This document shows, one piece after another, positions 43,582-52,874 of a stretch of 64,000 bases of DNA. The notes beneath the pieces are model-generated. The model was not told the origin of the DNA and made no database searches. It was given only the letters and a program-made list of their open reading frames with translations. The position numbers and the translations under genes were made by a program. This stretch comes from Polyangiaceae bacterium (GTDB taxonomy: Bacteria > Myxococcota_A > Polyangia > Polyangiales > Polyangiaceae). Numbering within the stretch: the stretch's first letter is position 1; each line of letters opens with the position of its first letter. The stretch is from the NCBI GenBank assembly GCA_016712345.1, contig JADJRH010000011.1, positions 1,116,001 to 1,180,000 of the forward strand, in the 5' to 3' direction.

Positions 43582-44631
43582 TCAAAAGGATCCGGTCACA
43601 GAAAGTCCGTTGACGTTGCCGAGCCAAGGTGAAACTTGTACAGATTGAATTGTTGTTTTGGCCGCTTTTGAATGCGGTTTTAATTGCATACTGCCAGTGC
43701 TTTTTTGTGGGGAAGGCGCCACCAAGTAGAGCACCACGCCGCCGATGACGGCTGCGCCGCCTACCGCAAGGGCAATGTTTGAAATATTGGCCGTGACTTC
43801 CGCGTCCTTTCGGGCCGAAAGGCCCTCGGCGTCACACCTCACCGGTTTCCCCTCCACGCAGTGACCTTCTGAAACGGTGGCCCCAACCGCCGACAGGGTT
43901 AAACCGCCGAAAACGCCGCCCACGGCAAGCCCCGCAACGCCAACGCCGGCAACCACGATGCCTGCGATTTTTTGACCACTCATACCGGAAGGCGGAGTGT
44001 CAGGTTGACCGGATGCCGATGCCGAGGCCGATGCTGTGGGAGCGGCGGAACGCGCTGCCGCGAGGGGAGGAATTTGTACGGTGACCTCACCCGGTTTGTC
44101 AGGAACGTCGACCGTTGTTGACCACGGTTCGCGGCCCGGGGCTGTCACCTCCACAGTGTGTTTTCCCGAGTCGACGGGGACAGCACTTTCAAGCAGGGCG
44201 GCGTCGAGAGGTTTGTTGTCGCGTTTGACAACGAGTCCGTCGACTTTTTCACTCACTTTGATAATGAGCTTGGGGAGATTGTTTTCGAGCGCTTTTTCGC
44301 GCTGTGCGGCGTCGGTCGCGCGCCGATCTTTCATTCTTTCAGCGAGCCGGCGCGCCTCACCGAAAGTGGACCAGGCGCTGGCGGTGCGCCCCGTGTGTTC
44401 ATAACAATCGGCCAGGTTGAACAACGTGCCCACCGCGGGATCGAGCTTGTTGCTCGCTTCAAGCTTGGGGCATGCGTCGCTGTATTTGTTGGTTTGGATG
44501 AGAGCGAGCGCCTCTCGAAAAAGGCTCTCGGCCGCAGCGCGATCCTCGGCGGTAGGTTCGGCGTTTGCGTGTGTGGCGGCGCAAAAAAGAAGCGCAAGCG
44601 CGGCCGCCACCATTCGACCCGGATGTTTCAT
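43582..44631 (-). CDS. exported TPR protein with PEGA-like domain and membrane segments
   Basis: 349 residues. Signal peptide (LALLFCAATHANA), one to two TPR-like helical pairs (LFREALALIQTNKYSDACPKLEASNKLDPAVGTLFNLADCYEHTGR), a PEGA-like beta region (KHTVEVTAPGREPWSTTVDVP), then two hydrophobic segments (KIAGIVVAGVGVAGLAVGGVFGGL; ALAVGGAAVIGGVVLYLV) separated by a Cys pair. This combination is frequent in Polyangia genomes. Probably envelope structural or scaffolding. Confidence 0.82.
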   Translation of the reverse strand: MKHPGRMVAAALALLFCAATHANAEPTAEDRAAAESLFREALALIQTNKYSDACPKLEASNKLDPAVGTLFNLADCYEHTGRTASAWSTFGEARRLAERMKDRRATDAAQREKALENNLPKLIIKVSEKVDGLVVKRDNKPLDAALLESAVPVDSGKHTVEVTAPGREPWSTTVDVPDKPGEVTVQIPPLAAARSAAPTASASASASGQPDTPPSGMSGQKIAGIVVAGVGVAGLAVGGVFGGLTLSAVGATVSEGHCVEGKPVRCDAEGLSARKDAEVTANISNIALAVGGAAVIGGVVLYLVAPSPQKSTGSMQLKPHSKAAKTTIQSVQVSPWLGNVNGLSVTGSF

Positions 44632-44768
44632 TCAAAGCCTCGCGCGCTCACTATACCGGGTAAACACGGCGCGCCATAGCGTTTGATTGAGGCTTTGTGC
44701 TTCTTGCTTGTCAGCCGATTATTTTGTGCCCATGGTCGTTTGCTTTTTGCGGTCACAAAGGGCGCGGC

Positions 44769-45785
44769 ATGAGCGATGAAGTTTTTGTGAAACGAAACGT
44801 TGCGCATCGGTCTGCATGGGCGTTGATCGCAGTTCTTCTCATTGTGGGATGTGTGACGCCGCCGAGTTCCACTTCTGTGGAGCCGCAGTCCACTCAAAAA
44901 CATGCGGTGATCGCCTCTCAACCCGCGCGATCTACCCAGGGAGAAAAGGCGCCGGCCGCAGCGTCGTCGGGGGCGCGTTCCGAGGTTCATCGGGGAGATT
45001 ACCCGTGGCTTTCCGACTCAACGTGTACACAACAAGAAATTGCCGGTGTTTTGTCAGACACATTCTCTCCGCCGGCCGGCTTTGAGAGGGTTGCGGTGCA
45101 ACCGGGTTCGTTTGGGCAATGGCTTCGGGGTTTGCCGCTGCGGCCAAAAGGGCCTGTAGTCGATCACCGCGGCCAGGTGATCTTACCCGTGGACGACGCG
45201 CGCTTTGCCCGAGTGATTGCGCTTGATGAAGGGTCGCTCGACCTGCAACAGTGCGCCGATTCAATTGTGCGCCTTCATGCAGAATGGCTTTGGTCCAAAG
45301 GGGAGCGCGACATTTCTTACCGTGCTGCTGCGGGCACACCCATGCCGTTTGAACGTTATCTGAACGGCGAACGGCCGGCCGGTGAGGGCAAAAAGGTGGT
45401 GTGGAAACCGCTTGGAAAAAAGGCAAATCGCGACGACCACGGAGCGTTTCGAAAATACCTCGACTCGGTATTTATGTGGGCCAATACAGGAGCGCTCGCG
45501 CGCGACGCCTCAAAAACAAACCTGAATGATTTGTCGCCCGGCGACTTCTTTGTACTTGCAGGGGCGCCCGGACATGCGGTTTTGGTGCTCGACGTGGCGC
45601 AAAACAGCCTGGGAAACCGCGTTGTTTTGCTCGGTCAGGGGTATATGCCCGCGCAGTCGTTTCACGTGCTTCGGCCCTCGCCGAACGAGGTTTGGTTTGC
45701 AATTGACCCATCGGCGGGAGGGGTAGAAACGCCGTTTTGGCCGGCACCCTTTCCGTGGTCGAGCCTGCGAAGGTTGAGCATTTGA
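44769..45785 (+). CDS. DUF4846-domain lipoprotein
   Basis: 338 residues from ATG 44769. Lipobox LLIVGC; linker; DUF4846 from about 95 (GFERVAVQPGSFGQWLRGLPLRPKG, SIVRLHAEWLWSKGERDISYRAAAGTPMPFERYLNGER, GDFFVLAGAPGHAVLVLDVA). The GHAVLVLD motif with a preceding Asp may be an active site. Biochemical role unknown. Followed 57 bp later by the Lnb-like gene on the same strand. Confidence 0.82.
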   Translation: MSDEVFVKRNVAHRSAWALIAVLLIVGCVTPPSSTSVEPQSTQKHAVIASQPARSTQGEKAPAAASSGARSEVHRGDYPWLSDSTCTQQEIAGVLSDTFSPPAGFERVAVQPGSFGQWLRGLPLRPKGPVVDHRGQVILPVDDARFARVIALDEGSLDLQQCADSIVRLHAEWLWSKGERDISYRAAAGTPMPFERYLNGERPAGEGKKVVWKPLGKKANRDDHGAFRKYLDSVFMWANTGALARDASKTNLNDLSPGDFFVLAGAPGHAVLVLDVAQNSLGNRVVLLGQGYMPAQSFHVLRPSPNEVWFAIDPSAGGVETPFWPAPFPWSSLRRLSI

Positions 45786-45841
45786 ACGCGTGGCTTATCA
45801 AAAACGCGACTTTTTAGGCGGACAGTGCTAAGGCGCGAGCC

Positions 45842-46948
45842 ATGTTGGGCTGGCGCGTGACGCGGTGGGTGTTGGTTTGGGCAATGATGGTGGCGGCCGT
45901 CACCCTTTCAGGCCGCGCATCGGCCGAGGTCAGCGGTGATGATCTCAAAGTGTACGTTTTAACGTTCGGCCCCGGCGACCATGCGTTTTTTAAGTTTGGT
46001 CACGACGCGATTTGGATTCATAACGAAAAGGCGCCGGTCACCAATCCCCTCGCGCGTGACCCGGTGTACAACTACGGAACGTTCGCCTTCGGCGACCCGG
46101 CGCTGATTCCCAAATTTGTGCGCGGCCGGTTTATGTACTGGCTTTCAAAACAGTCGATTGGAACAACCAAACGCATATACCAGGCCGAAAATCGATCGGT
46201 GGAAGCGCAGGAGTTGAACCTGACTTCGGCTCAGAAAAAGGCCCTTTTTGAAGCGCTTGAAGAAAACGCAAAAGAAGAAAACAAATATTACAAATACGAC
46301 TATTACCGCGACAACTGCGCAACGCGCGTTCGCGACATGATTGATCGCGCCGTCGACGGCAAATTTAAAGAAGCTTCGCAGGCACCGGCGTCTATGACAT
46401 GGCGCGCTCACACACTGCGGCTCACTCAGGGCGACGTTGTCCTGTCGTTGGCCTTAACAGTTGTCATGGGTAGTTTTATCGATCGGCCGCTCAACGAATG
46501 GGAAGAAATGTTTCTACCCGCGTATGTGCAGACCGGCCTTCGAAAAGTGAAAGTGCAGGGGCCCGACGGTTCTGAAATGCCGCTTGTGAAGGCCGAAACA
46601 GTGCTTGTAAAGTCCAACCGACCTCCCGTTCCAACCCAGGCGCCTTCGTGGTGGATGTGGATGTTGCTCGTAGGGCTTTTATGGGGAGGTGCCATTTTTG
46701 GTACAGCGCGCGTGGCGACCAAAAACCTGGCAGCTCGCGTTGGTCTTTCGGTGCTCCTTTTTGTGGCCGGTTTCTTGTGCATTCTTGGAGTGCTGTTTCT
46801 TTTCGTGTGGGTAGGTACCGATCACGAGGTGGGGTATCACAACGAAAATGCGCTTCAGCTTGTTCCCTGGGGAGTAACCCTGATGGGGTTTGCAATCGGC
46901 GTGGGTAGACTCAAGGTCAAGTCTATCTACAGGGCAAAATGGTGGTGA
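45842..46948 (+). CDS. DUF4105 / Lnb-like membrane protein
   Basis: 368 residues. Signal segment, then the DUF4105 (Lnb N-terminal periplasmic) domain: VLTFGPGDHAFFKFGHDAIWIHNE, YNYGTFAFGD, DNCATRVRDMIDRAVDG with the conserved DNC..R Cys. The C-terminus has three to four membrane segments. Lnb in Enterococcus makes lyso-form lipoproteins by transacylation. A related role on the many lipoproteins here would be plausible but is inference. Confidence 0.8.
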   Translation: MLGWRVTRWVLVWAMMVAAVTLSGRASAEVSGDDLKVYVLTFGPGDHAFFKFGHDAIWIHNEKAPVTNPLARDPVYNYGTFAFGDPALIPKFVRGRFMYWLSKQSIGTTKRIYQAENRSVEAQELNLTSAQKKALFEALEENAKEENKYYKYDYYRDNCATRVRDMIDRAVDGKFKEASQAPASMTWRAHTLRLTQGDVVLSLALTVVMGSFIDRPLNEWEEMFLPAYVQTGLRKVKVQGPDGSEMPLVKAETVLVKSNRPPVPTQAPSWWMWMLLVGLLWGGAIFGTARVATKNLAARVGLSVLLFVAGFLCILGVLFLFVWVGTDHEVGYHNENALQLVPWGVTLMGFAIGVGRLKVKSIYRAKWW

Positions 46949-47148
46949 TGGCCGCGGCCGGCGCGTCGGTTTTTGGCCTTGTGTGGAAGGTGCTGCCGTG
47001 GATGCGCCAAGACAACTATTGGATTATAGCAATGTGTATTCCGCTCTGGGCGGGCGCGTTTTTAGGCCTTCGCATGCTTGAAGAAACTGTAAAAGGCGCC
47101 GCTAAGCAGGTCAAGGGCGCCTCGCCGAAACCTGAAACGTCTGAATGA
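46939..47148 (+). CDS. small membrane protein
   Basis: 69 residues: VVMAAAGASVFGLVWKVLPWM and WIIAMCIPLWAGAFLGLRM hydrophobic segments, then a basic/hydrophilic tail (KGAAKQVKGASPKPETSE). Starts inside the end of the Lnb-like gene (10-bp overlap; ATG 46948 is an alternative). Probably encodes a partner or end part of the same membrane complex. It ends exactly where the convergent gene begins. Confidence 0.55.
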   Translation: MVVMAAAGASVFGLVWKVLPWMRQDNYWIIAMCIPLWAGAFLGLRMLEETVKGAAKQVKGASPKPETSE

Positions 47149-48438
47149 CTATTTGCAGGCGCCGGTGGCCACGTCGATGACAATGGGAGAGAGCTTGGCG
47201 GCTTTCTGACCTTCCATTCCAAGTTCGCACGCAGCCTTTTTATCGTTCGCTGAAATGGCGGCTAAAATGGCTAATTCATACGAGCGGGCCGTTTTGCGGT
47301 AGGTAAGATTTTGTCGAGCCAGCGCGAGCGCTTTGGATGCGTCGCCCCCGGCATCGAGCCAAAATTGAGCCGCGTGATCTGAAAACGCGGCGGGGTGGCG
47401 CGCGACCAAGTTGTCATAACGTTCGGCGGCTTCTCGAACGAGTTTTTCTGCGCCGGAGCGATCGCCCTTGTCAAACAGCTTTTGAGCGAGCACGCTTTTC
47501 AATTCTGGATCGTCGGCCGATGTGACCAGCCCGCGCAGGAACGTTTCTGCCTTGTCAGGCGGGTAAAACCGCGCCGCGTGGGCGGCCGCGTGGCCATAAC
47601 TCGGAACGCGCTCAACTGCGGCCTCATAGTAGGCGATGGCGAGGTCTTTCTGACCTTCCCTTTCCCAAAATTGACCTTGGCGAAAAAACAACCAGGCAAC
47701 GGGAAATGGGGAGGTGTCGGTATACTTGTCAAACGCTTCACGAAACGTCTTGACGGCTTCATCGCGGCGGCCAAGTTCAGAAAGCAGCACGGCGTACACA
47801 CCCAGCGACTCCAACCTGGGCGATTCTGCGGCGGCGGTTTGCGCAAGGGTAAGGGCCTCGGCGACTTGACCTCGGGCGGCAAGCACGGCCACGCGGGTAG
47901 ATCGCGTTTTCGACGCTGGGGCGCCGCGTTTTTCAGCTTCATCAAGGTCGCCGAGCGATGCGTCAAAGAGATGGACAGCCGATCGAACGGAGGCCCGAGT
48001 AAGGAGGTTATCCACCGGGTCTTTGTCACCGATGGGTAGACGCTCGGCGGCTTCGGCGGCCTTTTCAAGGTCGGCCAGTTGACCCGCCATTTCGGCTCGA
48101 ATCATCCACAGATCGATCAGGAATCGAGCGCGTTTGGAATTGGGATCAGGCGCTGTCAGACCTTTCTCAAGGGTTTGAATTTGACCATTGAGATTGCTGA
48201 CGGCGATGGAGCCCGACGTGGTGCGTTTGACTGTTTTGGGAGGTGGTGCGTTTGGGTTGGGTGCCGCGCTCGAAGATGCGGATCCGGCCGGGGAAGTGCC
48301 GACCGGATCCGCCTTTGAGCAGGAGGGTAAGATCCCCAACATTGCCGCGCAAAAGGCTGCCAGCCTCACTCCGTCGCTCGCGGACAAAACGCTTTTTCGA
48401 CCGTGGCGGAGGAACGTGGGATGACGGTGTTTGTGCAT
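47149..48438 (-). CDS. TPR-repeat lipoprotein
   Basis: 429 residues. Lipobox LGILPSC after a 40-residue N-terminus, then Ser/Ala linker and about 330 residues of tetratricopeptide-like helices (RDEAVKTFREAFDKYTDTSPFPVAWLFFRQGQFWEREGQKDLAIAYYEAAVERVP). TPRs bind proteins; likely a periplasmic scaffold. Its stop abuts the stop of the convergent small membrane protein gene. Confidence 0.85.
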   Translation of the reverse strand: MHKHRHPTFLRHGRKSVLSASDGVRLAAFCAAMLGILPSCSKADPVGTSPAGSASSSAAPNPNAPPPKTVKRTTSGSIAVSNLNGQIQTLEKGLTAPDPNSKRARFLIDLWMIRAEMAGQLADLEKAAEAAERLPIGDKDPVDNLLTRASVRSAVHLFDASLGDLDEAEKRGAPASKTRSTRVAVLAARGQVAEALTLAQTAAAESPRLESLGVYAVLLSELGRRDEAVKTFREAFDKYTDTSPFPVAWLFFRQGQFWEREGQKDLAIAYYEAAVERVPSYGHAAAHAARFYPPDKAETFLRGLVTSADDPELKSVLAQKLFDKGDRSGAEKLVREAAERYDNLVARHPAAFSDHAAQFWLDAGGDASKALALARQNLTYRKTARSYELAILAAISANDKKAACELGMEGQKAAKLSPIVIDVATGACK

Positions 48439-48508
48439 GTCAAAGACGTTTAGCGCGGGTGTGCGGCGTGGAGGAACTTACCCAGGTGAGAGGGTGGGAT
48501 GGTTTTTA

Positions 48509-49210
48509 TCAATACGGAGCGATGAGGTGCGGAAACACTTCACTCTGCGCGGCGGGGAGAGCGTCGACGTCGTCGCTCACGCCGCTCAGCGCGCCGGCGG
48601 CTAATGCCGAGTAGCTAATGTCGATGACGTCGTAGCTCAAACGGCGCCCGCCGCAGTCATTGTTTGCCAAAATACCCGTGGCGTCGGCTTCCACGGCAAG
48701 GTAAGTTGTGCAGCTTGCTCCCGCAGTGTTGACATACAATCTGTCGTCGGCCAAGGCACCTGCGAGCCCGGCGTACCGCGTGGGATCATTTTTTGCGCCG
48801 TCGGCCAAAAGTTGATTGCCGCACACCGTGTCAAGGCCGTCGAGAATGGCGAGGTTTTTACCAATCTCTCCCGCGTAGCTCGATGCCCACGTGGACACAC
48901 TGCCGTCTGCGTTGTACGCGTCTTTGGCTTGGTCGGCCTGTTCAGGGTTGTCGTTAAACGTGTTGTTGGCGGCTGTGTTGATCGCGGGTCTACCCATGCG
49001 GTCAATTTGTTTGCCGAGGGTGGGAGGCGCGGGAATGGAAGATCCTCCGGTGCCACCTGAACCACCCGTTGCGCCTGAACCACCTGAACCGCCGGTGCTT
49101 CCACCTTTGCCGGCCGTGCCGCCGGTACCGTCGCCTCCGCCGTCACACCCTGAAACCAAGGCGGCGGCGACAAAAATGGAGGCTGCAAAAATGCCAAGTC
49201 GAGTGTTCAT
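48509..49210 (-). CDS. DUF4331-like lipoprotein, C-terminal half
   Basis: 233 residues from ATG 49210. Lipobox LVSGC and a Gly/Ser/Thr linker, then the end part of a DUF4331 protein (LGKQIDRMGRPAINTAANN, LAVLDGLDTVCGNQ-like, DVIDISYSAL). DUF4331 is normally one polypeptide of about 500 residues; here the two halves are separate genes, each with its own export signal. The start codon lies 2 bp after the stop of the upstream half. Function unknown. Confidence 0.8.
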   Translation of the reverse strand: MNTRLGIFAASIFVAAALVSGCDGGGDGTGGTAGKGGSTGGSGGSGATGGSGGTGGSSIPAPPTLGKQIDRMGRPAINTAANNTFNDNPEQADQAKDAYNADGSVSTWASSYAGEIGKNLAILDGLDTVCGNQLLADGAKNDPTRYAGLAGALADDRLYVNTAGASCTTYLAVEADATGILANNDCGGRRLSYDVIDISYSALAAGALSGVSDDVDALPAAQSEVFPHLIAPY

Positions 49211-49212
49211 TG

Positions 49213-49917
49213 TCAACCTCCCGCCTGGTGGGTGCTGCCCCACACGCTCACGATGTCGCCGCCGCCCGTAACGAGCGACTTGTCCACTTCAAGAACAATG
49301 GACAGCACGTTGACCGTGGCAAAGAAGTTTTCTGCGGCGCCCTGTCCACCGTTGGTAGACTTGAGGAGATTGACAATGGTGGTTGCCGTGTTGGCGTCGA
49401 GCTGCGGGCAACCGGCACCGTCGAATGTCAGGCTGGCTGCGGCGCCCTTCACCGTGCTCACAGCGTCTTGAAAGCCCGCCAAGTTGAAAAAGAACGGATC
49501 GGCTCGCAGTCCGGCAAAGACGCGAAACTTCCCGCTCGCGCTCTTCAACCCGTCGGTGTTCGACGCATCTCCTGTCACGTAGTCTTTGTCACCAATCCAG
49601 CACGAGATTTTTTGGTCGGCGTCGAAGGTACAAATCACGTCGTGCTTTTCACCCGGCATGCCAAAGGCTCCCGTGCTTTCCAAGTGGAGCGCGTATTGTA
49701 CAGCGTCCGAAAATTTGGAATCAACCGTGGCAAGCGGTGCAACGTTCAGCACGAGCAGCATGTTGCTGCCTTCAGACCAAGCGTACACATCGGTGATGTC
49801 GGCGGCGGCGTCTTTTTTGACGGCCGGACTGTCCAAGTGGTCGGCGGCCGAAGCCACCGATGTGATTGAAGCCATTGCGAGGGCAGCTGCGCCCCCAAGC
49901 CATATTGTTCTTCGCAT
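49213..49917 (-). CDS. DUF4331-like exported protein, N-terminal half
   Basis: 234 residues. Signal peptide (ALAMASITSVASA) followed at once by ADHLDSPAVKKDAAADITDVYAW, the family signature, and a beta-rich domain with CTFDADQKISCWIGD. Pairs with the next gene, which carries the C-terminal half on a lipoprotein anchor. The two presumably assemble outside the cytoplasm. Confidence 0.82.
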   Translation of the reverse strand: MRRTIWLGGAAALAMASITSVASAADHLDSPAVKKDAAADITDVYAWSEGSNMLLVLNVAPLATVDSKFSDAVQYALHLESTGAFGMPGEKHDVICTFDADQKISCWIGDKDYVTGDASNTDGLKSASGKFRVFAGLRADPFFFNLAGFQDAVSTVKGAAASLTFDGAGCPQLDANTATTIVNLLKSTNGGQGAAENFFATVNVLSIVLEVDKSLVTGGGDIVSVWGSTHQAGG

Positions 49918-50081
49918 ATTTCCTCCTGAGAGCGGGTGCGATTCGCCGAAGCTTGGCGCACGGTTCCGCCCACACCCACAGACTACTCCTGGAGAGGGCC
50001 GGCGGTTGCATGGTCAAGGGCCATAGGTCCATTTTTGACCCGACGTGTAGGTGGTGAATTGAGTTTTTGGGGGCGAAATTG

Positions 50082-51371
50082 CTATTTTGCGAGCCGAATT
50101 CCCGCGAATTGCCACCGGGCCGACGACGGAAAAAAGTTTCTGTACGTGGTGCGAATATGTCTTTGCGGTGTTGCGCACGATCCGCCGCGGAGGACCATTT
50201 GGTTGCTCATGAACTTGCCGTTGTACTCGCCGATGGCGCCGGCCGCGGGTTGAAATCCGGGGTAGGGAAGGTAGGCGCTTGCGGTCCACTCCCATGTGTC
50301 ACCAAACAGTTGAGCGATGGGGCTTGTACTGTTGGATGGGGAGGTGGGGTGGAGCAAACCTGAATCAAGAAAATTGCCCACGATGCTGGTTTTTTGGGGC
50401 TGAATTTGCGACTCTATAAAGTGTGCCGCACGTTCCCACTCAGACTCAAGGGGAAGGCGGGCACCTGCCCACCTTGCGTACGCATCGGCTTCAAAATGGC
50501 TCACGTGGCAAACCGGCCGATGTTTGTCAACGGGCACTCTACCCATCAAGGTCATCATGGTCCACTCGCCGTCGGCCGACTTGTTCCAGTAGAGAGGGGC
50601 GCTCCACCCGTTAGTATTGACGGCGGCCCACCCCTCGGAGAGCCACAAGCTGGGCGTTGTGTACCCACCGTCGTTGATAAAGTTGAGGTATTCACCGGCG
50701 GTGACCAAGCGGTTTCCCAGTTGAAACGCCTCGGTGTACACTTTGTGGCGCGGTCCTTCGTTGTCGAAAAAGAAGTGCGATCCCTGCGCTCCGATCTCCC
50801 AGAGGCCGGCGTCAAACTCGGGGCTCCAAGCAAAGGGGTGCTCTTTGGCAGGTGTCCACCGAGCGGATGATTGATACTCCGGGTCGAGCGGGTTTTGAGC
50901 AAACATGTGGAGCAGATCTGTACAGAGGAGTTCTTGGTGCTGCTCTTCGTGGTTGATTCCAAGTTCAATGCGCGGGGCAATCTCCGCAAAGTGATCGCTG
51001 GGTAGATCGGTGAAGAGTTCGTCCATCGCGCGGTCTACCTCCCGCCGGTAGTTCAATACTTCTTCTACCGTTGGGCGAGAGAGCAGTCCGCGCCTGGGTC
51101 TTGAAAACTGCGGACCGACGCCCTGATAATACGAGTTGAAAAGCACCGCAAAAGCGGGATGGTAAGGTTTGTACCCGGGGCATTCTGGTTGAAGAAGAAA
51201 CGTTTCAAAAAACCAGGTGGTGTGCGCCAGGTGCCACTTTGCGGGGCTCGCATCGGGCATGGACTGAACAACGTAGTCTTCGGCCGAAAGCGGTTCGCAG
51301 AGGCGCGTGGTTGTTGACCGAACCTGACGGTAGGCCGATCGGAGCGTTTCGCGGTGGTCGGTGACTGTCAT
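50082..51371 (-). CDS. egtB: ergothioneine biosynthesis protein EgtB
   Basis: 429 residues. DinB-like N-terminal helical domain with iron ligands in KWHLAHTTWFFETF and GINHEEQHQELLCTDLLH, and an FGE-sulfatase C-terminal domain (FGDTWEWTASAYLPYPGFQ, MVLRGGSCATPQRHIRTTYRNFFPSSARWQFAGIRL). EgtB is a non-haem iron enzyme joining hercynine to a thiol to form the C-S bond. EgtD is not adjacent. It starts 2 bp after the KAP NTPase stop on the same strand. Confidence 0.9.
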   Translation of the reverse strand: MTVTDHRETLRSAYRQVRSTTTRLCEPLSAEDYVVQSMPDASPAKWHLAHTTWFFETFLLQPECPGYKPYHPAFAVLFNSYYQGVGPQFSRPRRGLLSRPTVEEVLNYRREVDRAMDELFTDLPSDHFAEIAPRIELGINHEEQHQELLCTDLLHMFAQNPLDPEYQSSARWTPAKEHPFAWSPEFDAGLWEIGAQGSHFFFDNEGPRHKVYTEAFQLGNRLVTAGEYLNFINDGGYTTPSLWLSEGWAAVNTNGWSAPLYWNKSADGEWTMMTLMGRVPVDKHRPVCHVSHFEADAYARWAGARLPLESEWERAAHFIESQIQPQKTSIVGNFLDSGLLHPTSPSNSTSPIAQLFGDTWEWTASAYLPYPGFQPAAGAIGEYNGKFMSNQMVLRGGSCATPQRHIRTTYRNFFPSSARWQFAGIRLAK

Positions 51372-51373
51372 TT

Positions 51374-52846
51374 TCAGAGCCCCGCGGCAACGAGAGCATC
51401 GTCAAGGTCTTGGATCACGGCCGAATATTCGGAGTCTCCCGAGAGGATTCCAGCAATGATTTGAAGTTCCTGCGACGTGCTGCGATCGGGTAGGTGGTAG
51501 GTTGCAATGACCCGGTTCGAGTCGATGCTGGCGGCGATTGGTTGACCCGTGTCACTGGCGTACGCTTTGATCAACGCGACAAGACGCGATCTAAATTCAT
51601 CTCCCGCGTCATTGGAAGCGCCCTGAACGGCGCGCCGGAAAGCCGGGTAACGTTCACAAATGGCAAGCCATACCAAAACGGTTTGGTAGTTTCGATCCAC
51701 GATGGCGAGCGGTCTGTCTTTTCGAACCGTGCGGTGGTAGGCGAGGAGGTAAAGCCGATCAAAAATGCGGCGAATGATGCGAGGATTTGCAAAATCGGGA
51801 AGGTTAAATGCCCGAGGAGCGACCTTTTTGATGACCGCCGGTGCGTTGTTTCCAAACAGTGCACTCAGTGCATCCGAAACTTTGATGGTGCGACCCACGG
51901 CGTTCACCTGTCGGTTGAGTTGGTGTTCAACCATGTCGGCCACTCGAAAGCCGAGTTCAGGGAGATTGACGCGCAGGTCAAACATTTTGTCGAGGTATCG
52001 ATCAGGGTCAAACTCGCGTGTTTTGTAATGGGTAAGAATGGCCTGGCGCGCAAGGACGGGGTCAAGAGCGATTAAGAATGTGACCGGAGCGCCCGATGAA
52101 ATGAGAAAACGAATGGCTTCGAGTAGAGCGACCTGACGGTCGGGCAAACAACGATCCAGGTCGTCGACACATACCAAAATGCGGGCGTCGGCGGCGGTGC
52201 CTTTGACAGTCAGAAGTGTTGCCGCGAGTTCGGCAAATCGTTCTCCCATTGCTGCGACGGGATCCATGTCAGGTCTGTCACTTGTTGTTTCGAGAGCGGT
52301 GGCTCCAAACAAGCCTCCAATCAAGCGATCGAGCGGGTCGGCCGCGGCGGTAAAAACGGGGCTTGCGACAGGACCGAGAGCCATTGTCGCCCCGACGGCT
52401 TTCATCCCAAAGTTGACTCCGGCGCGGAGAAGCGTTTCGCAAATCATCCTGAGTCGCCCGTCTTTTTTCCTCTCTTCGGACGGGATGCGTTCAAGCATGG
52501 CAATCACGAGTGGGGTGAGAAGATCGGGAGTGCCGTATTGCCAAGGGTTGATCCACAACGCATCGCCGATGAGCCCTTTGGGAAGGTTGTGGTTTTCAGG
52601 GTCGCGCACCATGGTGGCCACGCGAACGAGCACATCGGTTTTGCCTCGACCCCACGGACCCTGAATTGCGATGACGGATCCCGGCGGCAAAAATGCCGAC
52701 TTTTGAAGGATCGCCAGCGCAGTGGGCTCATGTCCCAGCGCGTCATCCACAGGGGTCATGCCTGCGTCTAAAGTCGCCTGCGAAACGAAGTCGCTTGTTC
52801 GAATCGGTGCGGTGTCCGCCATGGGCGAAGCTTGCCCGGTTTCCAT
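51374..52846 (-). CDS. KAP-family P-loop NTPase
   Basis: 490 residues. Walker A GPWGRGKTD near residue 65, a membrane-associated hydrophobic insertion (FGMKAVGATMALGPVASPV) characteristic of KAP NTPases, Walker B ILVCVDDLDRCLP, and the C-terminal arginine-rich region (PRIIRRIFDRLYLLAYHR). KAP proteins act on membrane-linked complexes, and several occur in signalling and defence contexts. ATG 52846 is used; ATG 52822 is an alternative. Divergent from the sensor kinase with a 28-bp gap. Confidence 0.85.
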   Translation of the reverse strand: METGQASPMADTAPIRTSDFVSQATLDAGMTPVDDALGHEPTALAILQKSAFLPPGSVIAIQGPWGRGKTDVLVRVATMVRDPENHNLPKGLIGDALWINPWQYGTPDLLTPLVIAMLERIPSEERKKDGRLRMICETLLRAGVNFGMKAVGATMALGPVASPVFTAAADPLDRLIGGLFGATALETTSDRPDMDPVAAMGERFAELAATLLTVKGTAADARILVCVDDLDRCLPDRQVALLEAIRFLISSGAPVTFLIALDPVLARQAILTHYKTREFDPDRYLDKMFDLRVNLPELGFRVADMVEHQLNRQVNAVGRTIKVSDALSALFGNNAPAVIKKVAPRAFNLPDFANPRIIRRIFDRLYLLAYHRTVRKDRPLAIVDRNYQTVLVWLAICERYPAFRRAVQGASNDAGDEFRSRLVALIKAYASDTGQPIAASIDSNRVIATYHLPDRSTSQELQIIAGILSGDSEYSAVIQDLDDALVAAGL

Positions 52847-52874
52847 TCCGCCTGGTACGGTCTTGTTGGGCGTT

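Noticed and set aside
50082..52846. A defence island around the KAP NTPase
   Set aside because: The KAP protein is a plausible defence component, but the neighbours are EgtB and a sensor kinase, with no nuclease, methylase or toxin partner.
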